Positions 17,767 through 27,351 of a stretch of DNA of 64,000 nucleotides are shown one piece after another. This DNA is from Sanguibacter hominis ATCC BAA-789 (GTDB lineage Bacteria; Actinomycetota; Actinomycetes; Actinomycetales; Cellulomonadaceae), in contig NZ_JAAXOW010000001.1 in the NCBI RefSeq assembly GCF_012396185.1, positions 248,001 to 312,000 on the forward strand, written 5' to 3'. Position 1 is the first letter of the stretch. Each line of letters opens with the position of its first letter. The translations under genes were made by a program, and so were the position numbers. The notes under the pieces are model-generated. The model did not search any database. It saw only the letters and a list, made by a program, of their open reading frames with translations, and was not told the origin of the DNA.

Positions 17767-18078
17767 TCAGGACTCCTCGGCGAGGAGACGCTCGGAGTCC
17801 GGCCCGAAGGGGCTCACGAGGTCAGCGAGCAGCGCGAGCGGGATACGGTCCAGGACAAGCTTGGCCGGGTCCATCAGGCTCAGGAGCTCCTCGTCCGAGA
17901 GGATCGGCAGGAGGCGCTCAGGCTCCTCGTCCTCGACCGCACGGACGACGACCGCGCGGTCGTCGAACTCGATCCCGTCGTGCTCGATCCACCCGTGCCC
18001 GGGCGCGACCTCACGGCGCGGATGCTGCTCCTGAGGAGCGGTGCGGGCCAGCGCACCGTTCTGTGGTTCTGCGTTCAT
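17767..18078 (-). CDS. Small acidic protein of unknown function
   Basis: A 103-aa soluble protein (MNAEPQNGALART). It has a variable Gln/Arg-rich N-terminus and an acidic, Leu-rich C-terminal half (DDRAVVVRAVEDEEPERLLPIL, DPAKLVLDRIPLALLADLV). No known motif is recognised and there is no signal or membrane segment. ATG 18078 is chosen because a GGGGAG lies 6 nt before it; ATG 18084 would touch the ribosome-binding site. It is divergent from bcp across about 200 bp. Confidence 0.65.
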   Translation of the reverse strand: MNAEPQNGALARTAPQEQHPRREVAPGHGWIEHDGIEFDDRAVVVRAVEDEEPERLLPILSDEELLSLMDPAKLVLDRIPLALLADLVSPFGPDSERLLAEES

Positions 18079-18283
18079 GCTCATCTCCCCCCGGAGATGG
18101 ACGACATCGACAAGACCATGGCATCACCGGTCACGCGGGAGCACAACAGGAACAAAGGTGAAGATCCGGGTGAGACCTCGCGAGAACGGTGCCAAGGCGC
18201 AGGTCACACCCGGTGCGCACCGGGAACGGAGGCCGAGCGACATAGGCTGAGGCCGATCCCGCCCCCCATCGCAGGAGGAACCC

Positions 18284-18751
18284 ATGCCCCGTCTCGCCGC
18301 AGGCGACACCGCCCCCGAGCTCACGCTCCCGGCCGCGGACGGCTCCACCTTCAACCTCTCCGGCCTCCGCGGGCGCGACGTCGTCGTGTACTTCTACCCG
18401 GCCGCCGCCACCCCGGCCTGCACGCAGCAGGCGTGCGACTTCCGCGACTCCCTCGCGAGCCTCACGTCCGCCGGCTACGAGGTCGTGGGCGTCTCACCCG
18501 ACCCGGTCGAGAAGCTCGCCGCCTTCGCGGCCGACGAGGCCCTCCCCTTCCCGCTCCTGTCCGACCCCGAGCGCACGACCCTCGAGGCGTGGGGCGCGTG
18601 GGGCGAGAAGAACCTCTACGGGAAGATCGTCACGGGCGTCATCCGCTCGACCGTCGTCGTCGGTGCGGACGGTCGCGTGCGCCTCGCGCAGTACAACGTC
18701 AAGGCCACGGGCCACGTCGCCAAGCTCCGCCGCGACCTCAAGATCGCCTGA
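18284..18751 (+). CDS. bcp: Thiol peroxidase of the Bcp/PrxQ type
   Basis: A 155-aa thioredoxin-dependent peroxiredoxin that reduces hydrogen peroxide and organic hydroperoxides. Peroxidatic Cys46 is in TPACTQQAC and resolving Cys51 follows five residues later, as in alpha2-helix PrxQ enzymes. ALPFPLLSDP and the C-terminal VKATGHVAKL are family features. The usual V/T-P-G at the active site is AAATP here. AGGAGG lies 6 nt before the ATG. Thioredoxin, its usual reductant, is encoded 180 nt downstream on the opposite strand beyond tRNA-Leu. Confidence 0.95.
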   Translation: MPRLAAGDTAPELTLPAADGSTFNLSGLRGRDVVVYFYPAAATPACTQQACDFRDSLASLTSAGYEVVGVSPDPVEKLAAFAADEALPFPLLSDPERTTLEAWGAWGEKNLYGKIVTGVIRSTVVVGADGRVRLAQYNVKATGHVAKLRRDLKIA

Positions 18752-18790
18752 GCGCCCGCGTACGATGGACCCTGGCCGCGAGGCCGACGC

Positions 18791-18872
18791 GCGCGAGTGG
18801 CGGAACTGGTAGACGCGCAGGATTTAGGTTCCTGTGTCTGAGGACGTGTGGGTTCGAGTCCCATCTCGCGTA
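18791..18872 (+). tRNA. tRNA-Leu(TAG)
   Basis: A class II tRNA with a long variable arm. Acceptor GCGCGAG pairs with CTCGCGT (one G-U), anticodon loop ATTTAGG (TAG), T-loop TTCGAGT. CCA is not encoded. Confidence 0.95.
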
Positions 18873-18877
18873 CAGCA

Positions 18878-18912
18878 CGAAGCCCCGGCCGGGAGACCCG
18901 GCCGGGGCTTCG
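18878..18912. terminator. Bidirectional terminator, tRNA-Leu and trxA
   Basis: A perfect 16-bp stem with loop AGA (18878-18893 / 18897-18912) between the convergent tRNA-Leu and thioredoxin genes. The plus-strand tail is TCGTCG. Confidence 0.9.
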
Positions 18913-18929
18913 TCGTCGCGTACGCCCCG

Positions 18930-19301
18930 TCAGGAGGCAGGAGCGTCCTGCTCGGCGATCTGCTTGCGGACGTCGTCCATGTCGAGCGCCTTCACGGCGT
19001 CGACGACCTGCGCGAGCTGCGACGCCTGGAGGGCACCCGGCTGGTTGAACACCAGGACACCCTCACGGAACGCCATGAGCGTCGGGATCGACGTGATGCC
19101 AGCCGCCGCAGCGAGACCCTGCTCAGCCTCGGTGTCGATCTTGCCGTGCACGATGTCCGGGTTTGCGTCCGCCGACGCCTCGAACACCGGGCCGAACTGG
19201 CGGCACGGGCCGCACCAGGACGCCCAGAAGTCGAGCAGGACGATGTCGTTGGACTTGATGGTCTCCTCGAACGAGGCCTCGGTGAGTGCCGTGGTAGGCA
19301 T
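18930..19301 (-). CDS. trxA: Thioredoxin
   Basis: A 123-aa cytoplasmic thioredoxin with active site FWASWCGPCRQFGP, the cis-proline in GITSIPTLMAF and FNQPGAL near the C-terminus. The extra ~12 C-terminal residues (IAEQDAPAS) are disordered. AAGGAG lies 7 nt before the ATG. It probably supplies electrons to Bcp encoded nearby, among other targets; no thioredoxin reductase is in the window. Confidence 0.96.
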   Translation of the reverse strand: MPTTALTEASFEETIKSNDIVLLDFWASWCGPCRQFGPVFEASADANPDIVHGKIDTEAEQGLAAAAGITSIPTLMAFREGVLVFNQPGALQASQLAQVVDAVKALDMDDVRKQIAEQDAPAS

Positions 19302-19421
19302 GTCGTCTCCTTGTGCTTCTTCTTACGCTTCCAGTGGAACAACCATCCCAGGCGCCACATATTCCCGCCGGACCCCGCCCGCCGTTCGCCCATCCGCGTC
19401 TCGGGAGGATAGAACTGTCAG

Positions 19422-19976
19422 GTGACCGAGACAGCCGACTTCCCGTCCGAGAGCCCGCGCCCGTCGGGATGGCTCAGCCGCCCCGACATCAACCGCATCC
19501 GCGCGCAGGTCCCGATCGTCTACGTCGACGCCGTCCCCGTGCGGGTCGACGACTCGGGCGACGTGGTCGCCGTCGGGCTCCTGCTGCGCGTGACGCCGGA
19601 GGGCGTCATGACGCGCGCCCTCGTCTCCGGACGCGTGCTGTTCCACGAGCGCGTGCGCGACGCGCTCCTGCGGCACATCGAGAAGGACCTCGGACCGGTC
19701 GCGCTCCCCCAGATCCCCGCCGCGCCGCAGCCCTTCACAGTCGCCGAGTACTTCCCCACGCCCGGTGTCACGCCGTACTACGACGCTCGCCAGCACGCGA
19801 TCTCCATGGCCTACGTCGTCCCGGTGCACGGCGACTGCACCCCGCAGCAGGACGCGATCGACCTCGCCTGGATCACCCCCGAAGAAGCCGTCAGCGAGGC
19901 CGTCCAGGTCGAGATGCACGGCGGCAGCGGCTTCCTGCTGCGCCAGGCGATGGCGCACGTGGGTCGCGCCGTCTGA
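19422..19976 (+). CDS. Nudix-fold protein (DUF4916 type) with degenerate Nudix box
   Basis: A 184-aa protein whose N-terminus (GWLSRPDINRIRAQVPIVYVDAVPVRVD) matches the actinobacterial DUF4916 group with a Nudix fold. The region that should be GX5EX7REUXEEXGU reads GRVLFHERVRDALLRHIEKDLGP. The first Glu is kept but the catalytic REUXEE glutamates are replaced by H, K and D. Hydrolase activity is therefore doubtful, and it may bind rather than cleave nucleotides. The start is GTG 19422 in the short region divergent from trxA. Confidence 0.75.
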   Translation: MTETADFPSESPRPSGWLSRPDINRIRAQVPIVYVDAVPVRVDDSGDVVAVGLLLRVTPEGVMTRALVSGRVLFHERVRDALLRHIEKDLGPVALPQIPAAPQPFTVAEYFPTPGVTPYYDARQHAISMAYVVPVHGDCTPQQDAIDLAWITPEEAVSEAVQVEMHGGSGFLLRQAMAHVGRAV

Positions 19977-20002
19977 CACGTCGCGACACCCGCGCCCCGC
20001 GC

Positions 20003-21667
<1,665 letters not shown>

Positions 21668-21718
21668 CGGTCTCCTGGGGTCGCTACGGGCGGCTGCAGC
21701 ATCCCAGCCTACGGCCGC

Positions 21719-21724
21719 TACCGT
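21719..21724 (+). promoter_or_regulatory. -10 box, leaderless DUF3054 gene
   Basis: TACCGT, then GGGCTC and the ATG at 21731. Confidence 0.6.
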
Positions 21725-21730
21725 GGGCTC

Positions 21731-22183
21731 ATGACCGACCGCATCGAGCACGACAACCCGCACGACCTGCTCGGCACGCCGCTGCCGCCCGCCCGCACGC
21801 CTCGCAACGTGGTCGTCATGGCGGCCGTCACGGACGCCCTCGCCGTGCTCACGTTCGCCGCGATCGGTCGGGCGAGCCACGACGAGGCGCTCGGGCTCGC
21901 CGGGCTCGCGGGGACGGCATGGCCGTTCCTCGCCGCGCTGCTCGTCGGCTGGCTCGTCCTGCGCGCGCACCGCGCGCCTCGGGCGGCGTGGCCGACAGGC
22001 GCGGGCCTGTGGCTCGTCACCTGGGGCGGCGGCATGCTGCTCCGTGCTGCGACGGGCGGCGGGACGGCGACCGCGTTCGTGATCGTCGCGCTGTGCTTCC
22101 TCGGCCTGTTCCTCGTCGGCTGGCGGCTGCTCGCCCGCCTCCTGGGCAGCCGGTCGCTCCTCCCCGGACTCTCGGAGAGCTGA
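21731..22183 (+). CDS. DUF3054 membrane protein
   Basis: A 150-aa integral membrane protein with about four hydrophobic helices. VVVMAAVTDALAVLTFAAIGRASHDE and AGTAWPFLAALLVGWLVLRA match the DUF3054 pattern; the family has no established function. The C-terminus is a short basic tail (LLARLLGSRSLLPG). It is divergent from the ABC-F gene and convergent with rdgB, 4 bp from the latter's stop. Confidence 0.8.
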   Translation: MTDRIEHDNPHDLLGTPLPPARTPRNVVVMAAVTDALAVLTFAAIGRASHDEALGLAGLAGTAWPFLAALLVGWLVLRAHRAPRAAWPTGAGLWLVTWGGGMLLRAATGGGTATAFVIVALCFLGLFLVGWRLLARLLGSRSLLPGLSES

Positions 22184-22187
22184 CTGC

Positions 22188-22838
22188 TCAGGCGCTCGTG
22201 AGCGCCGCGGCGATGTGCGGGGCGAGCGCGCGGAACGCGCGGCCTCGGTGGGAGATCGCGTTCTTCTCGTCCGGCGTCAGCTCGGCGGTGGTCCGCTCGC
22301 TGCCCGCGGGCAGGAGGATCGGGTCGTAGCCGAAGCCGCCCGTGCCGCGCCGCGCGGTGAGCAGCGTCCCCCGCAGGTACCCCTCCTCGACGTGCTCGAC
22401 GCCGTCGGGCGTCACGAGCGCGGCCGCGCACACGAACTGCGCGCCCCGGTGCTCGGGGGCGATGTCCGAGAGCTGGGCGAGCAGCAGGTCGAGGTTCGCG
22501 GCGTCGTCGCCGTGCTTCCCGGCCCAGCGCGCCGAGAAGATGCCGGGCGCACCGCCCAGGACGTCCACGGCGAGGCCCGAGTCGTCCGCGACGGCCGGCA
22601 AGCCGGTCGCCTTCGCGAGGGCACGCGCCTTGATGAGCGCGTTCGCGGCGAACGTGAGGCCGTCCTCGACGGGCTCGGTGACGCCGAAGTCCGTCGCCGA
22701 GACGACCGACGCAGGGTCGAGGCCAGAGACACCCGAACCGTCCGCTGGCACGAGGATCGCGCGGAGCTCACCGAGCTTGTGCGCGTTGTGCGACGCGAGG
22801 ACGAGCCTCGCAGGGACGGTCTGGGCAGGCACGGTCAT
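22188..22838 (-). CDS. rdgB: dITP/XTP pyrophosphatase (RdgB/HAM1)
   Basis: A 216-aa house-cleaning enzyme that hydrolyses dITP, XTP and other non-canonical purine nucleotides. It has LASHNAHKLGELRAIL at the N-terminus, the DDSGLAVDVLGGAPGIFSARW active-site segment and GFGYDPILLPAG, followed by KNAISHRGRAF. All are standard HAM1 landmarks. GGAG lies before ATG 22838. The MBL and murI genes lie upstream on the same strand. In mycobacteria an RNase PH gene (rph) sits between the MBL gene and rdgB, and here it is absent. Confidence 0.95.
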   Translation of the reverse strand: MTVPAQTVPARLVLASHNAHKLGELRAILVPADGSGVSGLDPASVVSATDFGVTEPVEDGLTFAANALIKARALAKATGLPAVADDSGLAVDVLGGAPGIFSARWAGKHGDDAANLDLLLAQLSDIAPEHRGAQFVCAAALVTPDGVEHVEEGYLRGTLLTARRGTGGFGYDPILLPAGSERTTAELTPDEKNAISHRGRAFRALAPHIAAALTSA

Positions 22839-22875
22839 GTCGTCTCCAGCGGTTCGCGGGTGGTGGTCTGGCGAT

Positions 22876-23667
22876 TCAGACGGCGTACGTCTCGCCCGGA
22901 TGGGCGAGCTCGGCCGGGCCAGCGTACGTGGAGCGGGCCTCGTCGAGGATCACGTCCGGGGCTGTCCACGGCTGCAGGTGCGTGAGCACGATGCGGCGGG
23001 CACCGGACGCCGTCGCGACCTCACCTGCTCGCCGTCCGGTCAGGTGGATGCCGCGTGCCTCGTCGCGGTCCTCCTGGAAGGCCGCCTCGACGAGGAACAG
23101 GTCGGCGTCACGGGCGGCGTCCACGATGTTGTCGCACACGTCCGTGTCGCCCGAGTACGTGATCGTGACGTCGCCGTCCCCCGACTCGCTCGGCCCGGTG
23201 ATGCGCAGCGCGTACGCCTCGACAGGATGGTCGACGGCGTACGGCTCGATCGTCAGGGGGCCGACCTGCCACGGCTGGTCCCACGTGCCGAGGTCGAAGC
23301 AGCACAACCGCTCGGCCGCACCGAGACCGAAGGCCACACCGACCCGCTCGTCGGTCGCAGCCGGGCCGCGGACCGGCATCCGGCGGCACTCGCCGCGCGC
23401 GTCCTGACCGTGCTCCGGGTGGTAGCGCAGGTAGACGTACAGGCCGCACAGGTCGATGTAGTGGTCAGGGTGCAGGTGCGTGATCGCGACCGCGTCGAGC
23501 GAGCTCGGCTCGACGTGCGACTGCAGCGGACCGAAGGCGCCGCTGCCGAGGTCGAGCAGGACCGTCCACGTGCGGCCGTCCGCGTCGTCGGCCGCGACGA
23601 GGTAGCTCGAGGCGGGCGACTGCGGGCCGGCCATCGACCCGGAGCACCCGACGACGGTGAGCCTCAC
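22876..23667 (-). CDS. Metallo-beta-lactamase phosphodiesterase, Rv1339-like
   Basis: A 263-aa MBL-fold protein with metal motif HLHPDH (His64, His66, Asp68, His69), YSGDTDV and a late HL histidine in IVLTHLQPW. It is 4 nt overlapped with murI (GTGA), the gene order of Rv1338-Rv1339 in M. tuberculosis. Rv1339 is an atypical cAMP phosphodiesterase; by synteny this protein may also degrade cyclic nucleotides. RNase Z-like activity cannot be excluded from sequence alone. The short region between [15 protein letters not shown] and the next strand is a lineage-specific insertion. Confidence 0.87.
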   Translation of the reverse strand: MRLTVVGCSGSMAGPQSPASSYLVAADDADGRTWTVLLDLGSGAFGPLQSHVEPSSLDAVAITHLHPDHYIDLCGLYVYLRYHPEHGQDARGECRRMPVRGPAATDERVGVAFGLGAAERLCCFDLGTWDQPWQVGPLTIEPYAVDHPVEAYALRITGPSESGDGDVTITYSGDTDVCDNIVDAARDADLFLVEAAFQEDRDEARGIHLTGRRAGEVATASGARRIVLTHLQPWTAPDVILDEARSTYAGPAELAHPGETYAV

Positions 23668-24494
23668 GAGTGCCTCACCAGGTCATCGTGGCTCTCGCCC
23701 TCGACCGCGGTGACCTCGGGCCCGAGGAAGCGTCGCGCGAGCGTGTGGAACGACGTCGGGTCGCCGGTCGCGACGAACCGGTGCTGCGGCGGGCCGGCCT
23801 CGGGGCTGCGCGCGAGGTCGTGGGCGACGAGGGTGCGGTAGACGTCCTTCGCGGTCTCCTCAGCGCTCGAGACGAGCGTGACGCCCTCCCCCATGACGTA
23901 GGAGATCGGGCCGGTCAGGAGCGGGTAGTGCGTGCAGCCGAGGACGAGCGTGTCGACGCCCGCGTCGCGCACAGGCTCGAGGTAGCGCTTCGCGACCTCG
24001 ATCGCCTCAGGGCCCGACGTCGTCCCCGACTCGACGAGCGACACGAAGTCAGGGCAGGCCTGCGACACGAGGCGGACGTCCTGTGCGATCGCGAACGCGT
24101 CGTCGTAGGCGCGGGAGTCGATCGTGGCGCGCGTGCCGATCACGCCGACACGGCCGGAGCGGGTCGCGGCCATCGCGCGGCGCGCGGCGGGGAGGATCAC
24201 CTCGACGACGGGGACCCCGTGGCGGACGGTGTAGCGCTCGCGCGCGTCACGCAGGACGGCAGCCGAGGCGGAGTTGCAGGCGATGACGAGCATCTTGACG
24301 CCCTCGTCGACGAGGCGGTCCATGATCTCGAGAGCCATCGCGCGCACCGCAGCGATCGGCTTGGGGCCGTAGGGGCTGTTAGCAGTGTCCCCGATGTAAT
24401 GGATCGACTCCTGCGGGAGCTGGTCGAGGATGGACCGCGCCACCGTCAGACCTCCCACGCCGGAGTCGAAGATGCCGATGGGCGCGTCGTTCAC
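23664..24494 (-). CDS. murI: Glutamate racemase
   Basis: A 276-aa enzyme that makes D-glutamate for peptidoglycan. Asp10 and Ser11 are in [12 protein letters not shown]; the two catalytic cysteines are Cys73 (VIACNSA) and Cys187 (LGCTHYPLL). NSPYGPK is the substrate loop. GTG 24494 has TAGGCT 7 nt upstream and no ribosome-binding site. It heads an operon with the overlapping MBL gene and probably rdgB. Confidence 0.96.
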   Translation of the reverse strand: MNDAPIGIFDSGVGGLTVARSILDQLPQESIHYIGDTANSPYGPKPIAAVRAMALEIMDRLVDEGVKMLVIACNSASAAVLRDARERYTVRHGVPVVEVILPAARRAMAATRSGRVGVIGTRATIDSRAYDDAFAIAQDVRLVSQACPDFVSLVESGTTSGPEAIEVAKRYLEPVRDAGVDTLVLGCTHYPLLTGPISYVMGEGVTLVSSAEETAKDVYRTLVAHDLARSPEAGPPQHRFVATGDPTSFHTLARRFLGPEVTAVEGESHDDLVRHS

Positions 24495-24501
24495 GGCTCC
24501 G

Positions 24502-24507
24502 AGCCTA
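24502..24507 (-). promoter_or_regulatory. -10 box, leaderless murI mRNA
   Basis: TAGGCT, then CGGAGCC and the GTG at 24494. Confidence 0.6.
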
Positions 24508-24608
24508 GCGAACGGTCCTGACGGACGCGGTGCCTGCCGTCACGTTGAGCCGCACCTCACACCGGGGAGGCGCGTCCCGGTCGCAGATCGCGCCGGTGCA
24601 GGAAACGC

Positions 24609-24648
24609 CGCGGGGCGGCCCCGGCCAGATGGCCAGGACCGCCCCGCG
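24609..24648 (-). terminator. Terminator after small membrane protein gene
   Basis: A 10-bp stem (24609-24618 / 24639-24648) with a nested GGCC-AGAT-GGCC arm in the loop. The minus-strand tail has GTTTCC. Confidence 0.7.
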
Positions 24649-24672
24649 ACGAAGGGGTTGGAGCGTTGCCGC

Positions 24673-24825
24673 TTAAGCCCTGCTACGTCCGCGGCCGACG
24701 AGACCCAGGATCAGGCTGACGACGAGGACGGCGACGCCGATCCAGACGAGGAGCGAGCCCACCCCGGAGAAACCGACGATCATGAGAATGACACCGACGA
24801 TCAGAATCAGAAGCCAGCTAGGCAT
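24673..24825 (-). CDS. 50-aa hydrophobic membrane protein
   Basis: A small ORF (MPSWLLILIVGVILMIVG start, TAA stop). Two hydrophobic helices of about 18 residues are separated by SGVGSLLVW, and the tail is basic (GRGRSRA). AGAGGAG lies 8 nt before the ATG, and a hairpin terminator follows, so it is a real transcription unit. Short hairpin proteins of this kind are common in actinobacteria and have no known function. A further inverted repeat (24844-24850 / 24857-24863) lies in its probable 5' leader. Confidence 0.75.
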   Translation of the reverse strand: MPSWLLILIVGVILMIVGFSGVGSLLVWIGVAVLVVSLILGLVGRGRSRA

Positions 24826-24957
24826 GAGAATCTCCTCTCGTTGGGCGGCCCGGGCAGGCCGCCTTTCTCCTCAACCATGCAGGGGGTCATCGCTGGCCGC
24901 ACGCTGAACCAATAACACCAGGGTGGTAACACCCATCACAGTGTTTCAAGTTGCGGA

Positions 24958-25656
24958 TCATCGACTTCTGAGGTCTGCGAGCATCAGCTCGACGAGGGAA
25001 TCCTGCAGGAAGCCCGTGAGCACATAGACCGACCCGAGCAGCCGGACCCGCTCGTCGAGCCCGTGCTCCGCACGGGGCCGCCCCTCCCACGCCGCCGCCA
25101 CCGCGTCGTCGAGACGCTCCGCCGACTCCTCGTCCACGATCTCGAGGCGGTCCGCGAGCACGAGGCGCAGGTCCGTGAGCGCCCCCGCGACGTCGGCAGC
25201 CTCGTCCCGGCCGACGACGACGTCACGCGCCCCGAGCCCCAGGTCGTCCTCGCTGAAGAACGCCGTCGCCGAGGCCGCGCCGGTCGACTCCTCCGCACGC
25301 ACGAGACGCCCGATGAGGTCGACGAGCCGCGCGACCTTGTGTCGGGCGACGTCCTGCTGGGTGAGCCGCCGGAACTCGGCAGACACCTCGGGCTCGGTCG
25401 GCGCGGCGTCCGGCAGCAGACGCGCGATCGCCGAGTCCGACGGCGCGTCCGGCACCTCGGCCGTCACGCCCGCGAGCGGCCACCCCTCCGGGACGTCCAC
25501 GTCGGCGTCACCCTCGTCGACGTCGAGCCCCACGACCTCAGACTCGAGCAGCTCGATGACCTGCTCCGCGACCTGCGCCAGGACGTAGCGCTCGTCACGG
25601 GTCAGCCGCGCCACGTACCGCTCAGGGCGCACGTCGTCGACACGGAAGACCTGCAT
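24958..25656 (-). CDS. DUF2017 protein
   Basis: A 232-aa soluble, acidic protein of the actinobacterial DUF2017 family ([22 protein letters not shown] start; GFLQDSLVELMLADL end). Its ATG shares one base with the clpS stop (TGATG), so the two are translationally coupled. The same pair occurs in mycobacteria (Rv1331-Rv1332). A function linked to N-degron proteolysis is suggested only by this constant neighbourhood. The final ~30 residues are predicted helical and the most family-like. Confidence 0.88.
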   Translation of the reverse strand: MQVFRVDDVRPERYVARLTRDERYVLAQVAEQVIELLESEVVGLDVDEGDADVDVPEGWPLAGVTAEVPDAPSDSAIARLLPDAAPTEPEVSAEFRRLTQQDVARHKVARLVDLIGRLVRAEESTGAASATAFFSEDDLGLGARDVVVGRDEAADVAGALTDLRLVLADRLEIVDEESAERLDDAVAAAWEGRPRAEHGLDERVRLLGSVYVLTGFLQDSLVELMLADLRSR

Positions 25657-25964
25657 CAGCGCGGCGACCTCTCGAACGTCGCCCACAGGCCGCGCTCGTG
25701 CATCGCCTGCACGTCCCTCTCCATCTGCTCCCGGCTGCCCGTCGAGACGGCCGAGCGCCCCTCGTGGTGCACCTCGAGCATGAGCTGCTCGGCCTTGGCC
25801 TGCGTGTAGCCGAAGTACGACTCGAAGACGTACGCGACGTAGCTCATGAGGTTGACCGGGTCGTTCCACACGATCGTGACCCACGGGTCGTCGGGGCGCG
25901 CGAGCGTCGCCGTCGCGCCGCGCTCCTCGGCGTCCAGCTGTGTCCCGTCCTCACGTCCTGCCAC
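25656..25964 (-). CDS. clpS: ATP-dependent Clp protease adaptor ClpS
   Basis: A 102-aa adaptor that delivers N-degron substrates to ClpAP/ClpCP. The core has [19 protein letters not shown], the binding-pocket helices around [15 protein letters not shown], and the C-terminal GLWATFE strand. The usual WNDD is WNDP here. GTG 25964 has TAGGCT 6 nt upstream. It is divergent from pncB, the -10 boxes being 14 bp apart. Confidence 0.94.
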   Translation of the reverse strand: MAGREDGTQLDAEERGATATLARPDDPWVTIVWNDPVNLMSYVAYVFESYFGYTQAKAEQLMLEVHHEGRSAVSTGSREQMERDVQAMHERGLWATFERSPR

Positions 25965-25970
25965 GGTGCC

Positions 25971-25976
25971 AGCCTA
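25971..25976 (-). promoter_or_regulatory. -10 box, leaderless clpS mRNA
   Basis: TAGGCT, then GGCACC and the GTG at 25964. Confidence 0.6.
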
Positions 25977-25989
25977 GGACAGCGTGCAA

Positions 25990-25995
25990 TACGGT
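25990..25995 (+). promoter_or_regulatory. -10 box, leaderless pncB mRNA
   Basis: TACGGT, then CTGAGG and the ATG at 26002. Confidence 0.6.
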
Positions 25996-26001
25996 CTGAG
26001 G

Positions 26002-27339
26002 ATGACCGGTCACCCCACGCACAGCTCCGCGCTGCTCACGGACAAGTACGAGCTCACGATGCTCCAGGCGGCGCTCGCAGCAGGAACCGCCCACCGCAGG
26101 TGCGTGTTCGAGGTCTTCACCCGGCGGCTGCCCGCAGGCCGTCGCTACGGGGTCGTCGCGGGTACCGGCCGGTTCCTCGAGGCGCTCGAGCGCTTCCGTT
26201 TCGGCACCACCGAGATCGAGTGGCTGCTCGCCGACGGCGTCGTCGACGAGCCGACGGCGCAGTACCTCGCGGACTTCCGCTTCTCGGGGACCATCCGCGG
26301 CTACGCGGAGGGCGAGATCTACTTCCCCGGGTCGCCGCTCATGGTCGTCGACGCGCCGTTCGCCGAGGGCGTCGTGCTCGAGACGCTCGCGCTGTCGATC
26401 CTCAACCACGACTCGGCCGTCGCTGCCGCCGCCTCGCGCATGACCGCCGCCGCCGGCGACCGGCCCTGCCTCGAGATGGGCGCCCGCCGCACCCACGAGG
26501 AGGCCGCGGTCGGGGCGGCGCGCGCCGCCGTCGTCGCGGGCTTCGTCGGGACGTCGCACCTCGAGGCGGCACGCCGGTACGGGCTCGCCGCGATCGGCAC
26601 GGCCGCGCACGCGTTCACGCTCCTGCACGACGACGAGGAGCAGGCCTTCGCCGCCCAGGTCGCCTCGCTCGGCACAGGCACGACGCTGCTCGTCGACACG
26701 TACGACGTCACGCAAGGCGTCGAGCGCGCGATCAAGGTCGCGGGGACGGGGCTCGGCGCGGTACGGCTCGACTCGGGCGACCTGGGCGCGCAGGCCGTCG
26801 AGGTGCGCCAGCAGCTCGACGCCCTCGGTGCGACCGGCACGCGGATCACCGTCACGAGCGACCTCGACGAGCATGCGATCGCGGCCCTCGCGTCCGCGCC
26901 GGTCGACTCGTACGGGGTGGGCACGCAGCTCGTCACCGGCTCCGGCCACCCCACCTGCTCGATGGTCTACAAGGTCGTCGCCCGCGAGGACGCGGCAGGT
27001 CGGCTCGAGCGGGTCGCGAAGGCGTCTGCGTCCAAGGCGAGCGTCGGCGGGGCGAAGAACGCCGCCCGGACGCTCGACGGACGCGGGCGCGCGACAGGCG
27101 AGATCGTCGCGGTCGGGACGCCCGAGGCGGTCGCCGCGTGGACCCCGACCGGGCGGACGCGACCGCTCCACGTCGACCTCGTGGTCGACGGCGAGATCAA
27201 CACTGACCTGACCGGGGCGCAGGGCGTACGCCGGGCCGCAGAGCACCACGCGCGCGTGCGCGCCGAGCTCCCGCTCGACGCGTTGCGACTCTCGGTCGGT
27301 GACCCGGCGCTCTCGGCGAAGGTCGTCGACCTCGGCTGA
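26002..27339 (+). CDS. pncB: Nicotinate phosphoribosyltransferase
   Basis: A 445-aa NAD-salvage enzyme that joins nicotinate and PRPP to nicotinate mononucleotide. ALLTDKYELTMLQAAL and CVFEVFTRRLPAGRRYGV form the N-terminal domain, FVGTSHLEAARRYG and VRLDSGDLGAQAVEVR the substrate site, and YGVGTQLVTG the phosphate loop. ATG 26002 is preferred over GTG 25984 because TACGGT sits exactly 6 nt before it. Divergence from clpS is conserved with M. tuberculosis (pncB1/clpS). Confidence 0.95.
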   Translation: MTGHPTHSSALLTDKYELTMLQAALAAGTAHRRCVFEVFTRRLPAGRRYGVVAGTGRFLEALERFRFGTTEIEWLLADGVVDEPTAQYLADFRFSGTIRGYAEGEIYFPGSPLMVVDAPFAEGVVLETLALSILNHDSAVAAAASRMTAAAGDRPCLEMGARRTHEEAAVGAARAAVVAGFVGTSHLEAARRYGLAAIGTAAHAFTLLHDDEEQAFAAQVASLGTGTTLLVDTYDVTQGVERAIKVAGTGLGAVRLDSGDLGAQAVEVRQQLDALGATGTRITVTSDLDEHAIAALASAPVDSYGVGTQLVTGSGHPTCSMVYKVVAREDAAGRLERVAKASASKASVGGAKNAARTLDGRGRATGEIVAVGTPEAVAAWTPTGRTRPLHVDLVVDGEINTDLTGAQGVRRAAEHHARVRAELPLDALRLSVGDPALSAKVVDLG

Positions 27340-27351
27340 CCTGGGCGGTCG

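Noticed and set aside
18158-18250. A 30-codon GTG ORF (MKIRVRPRENGAKAQVTPG) upstream of bcp
   Set aside because: It is too short, has no family resemblance, and lies in the divergent promoter region; a fortuitous frame is more likely.
24844-24863. GGCGGCC-CGGGCA-GGCCGCC followed by TTTCT on the plus strand, taken as a terminator
   Set aside because: No plus-strand gene ends here. On the minus strand it lies in the leader of the 50-aa gene.
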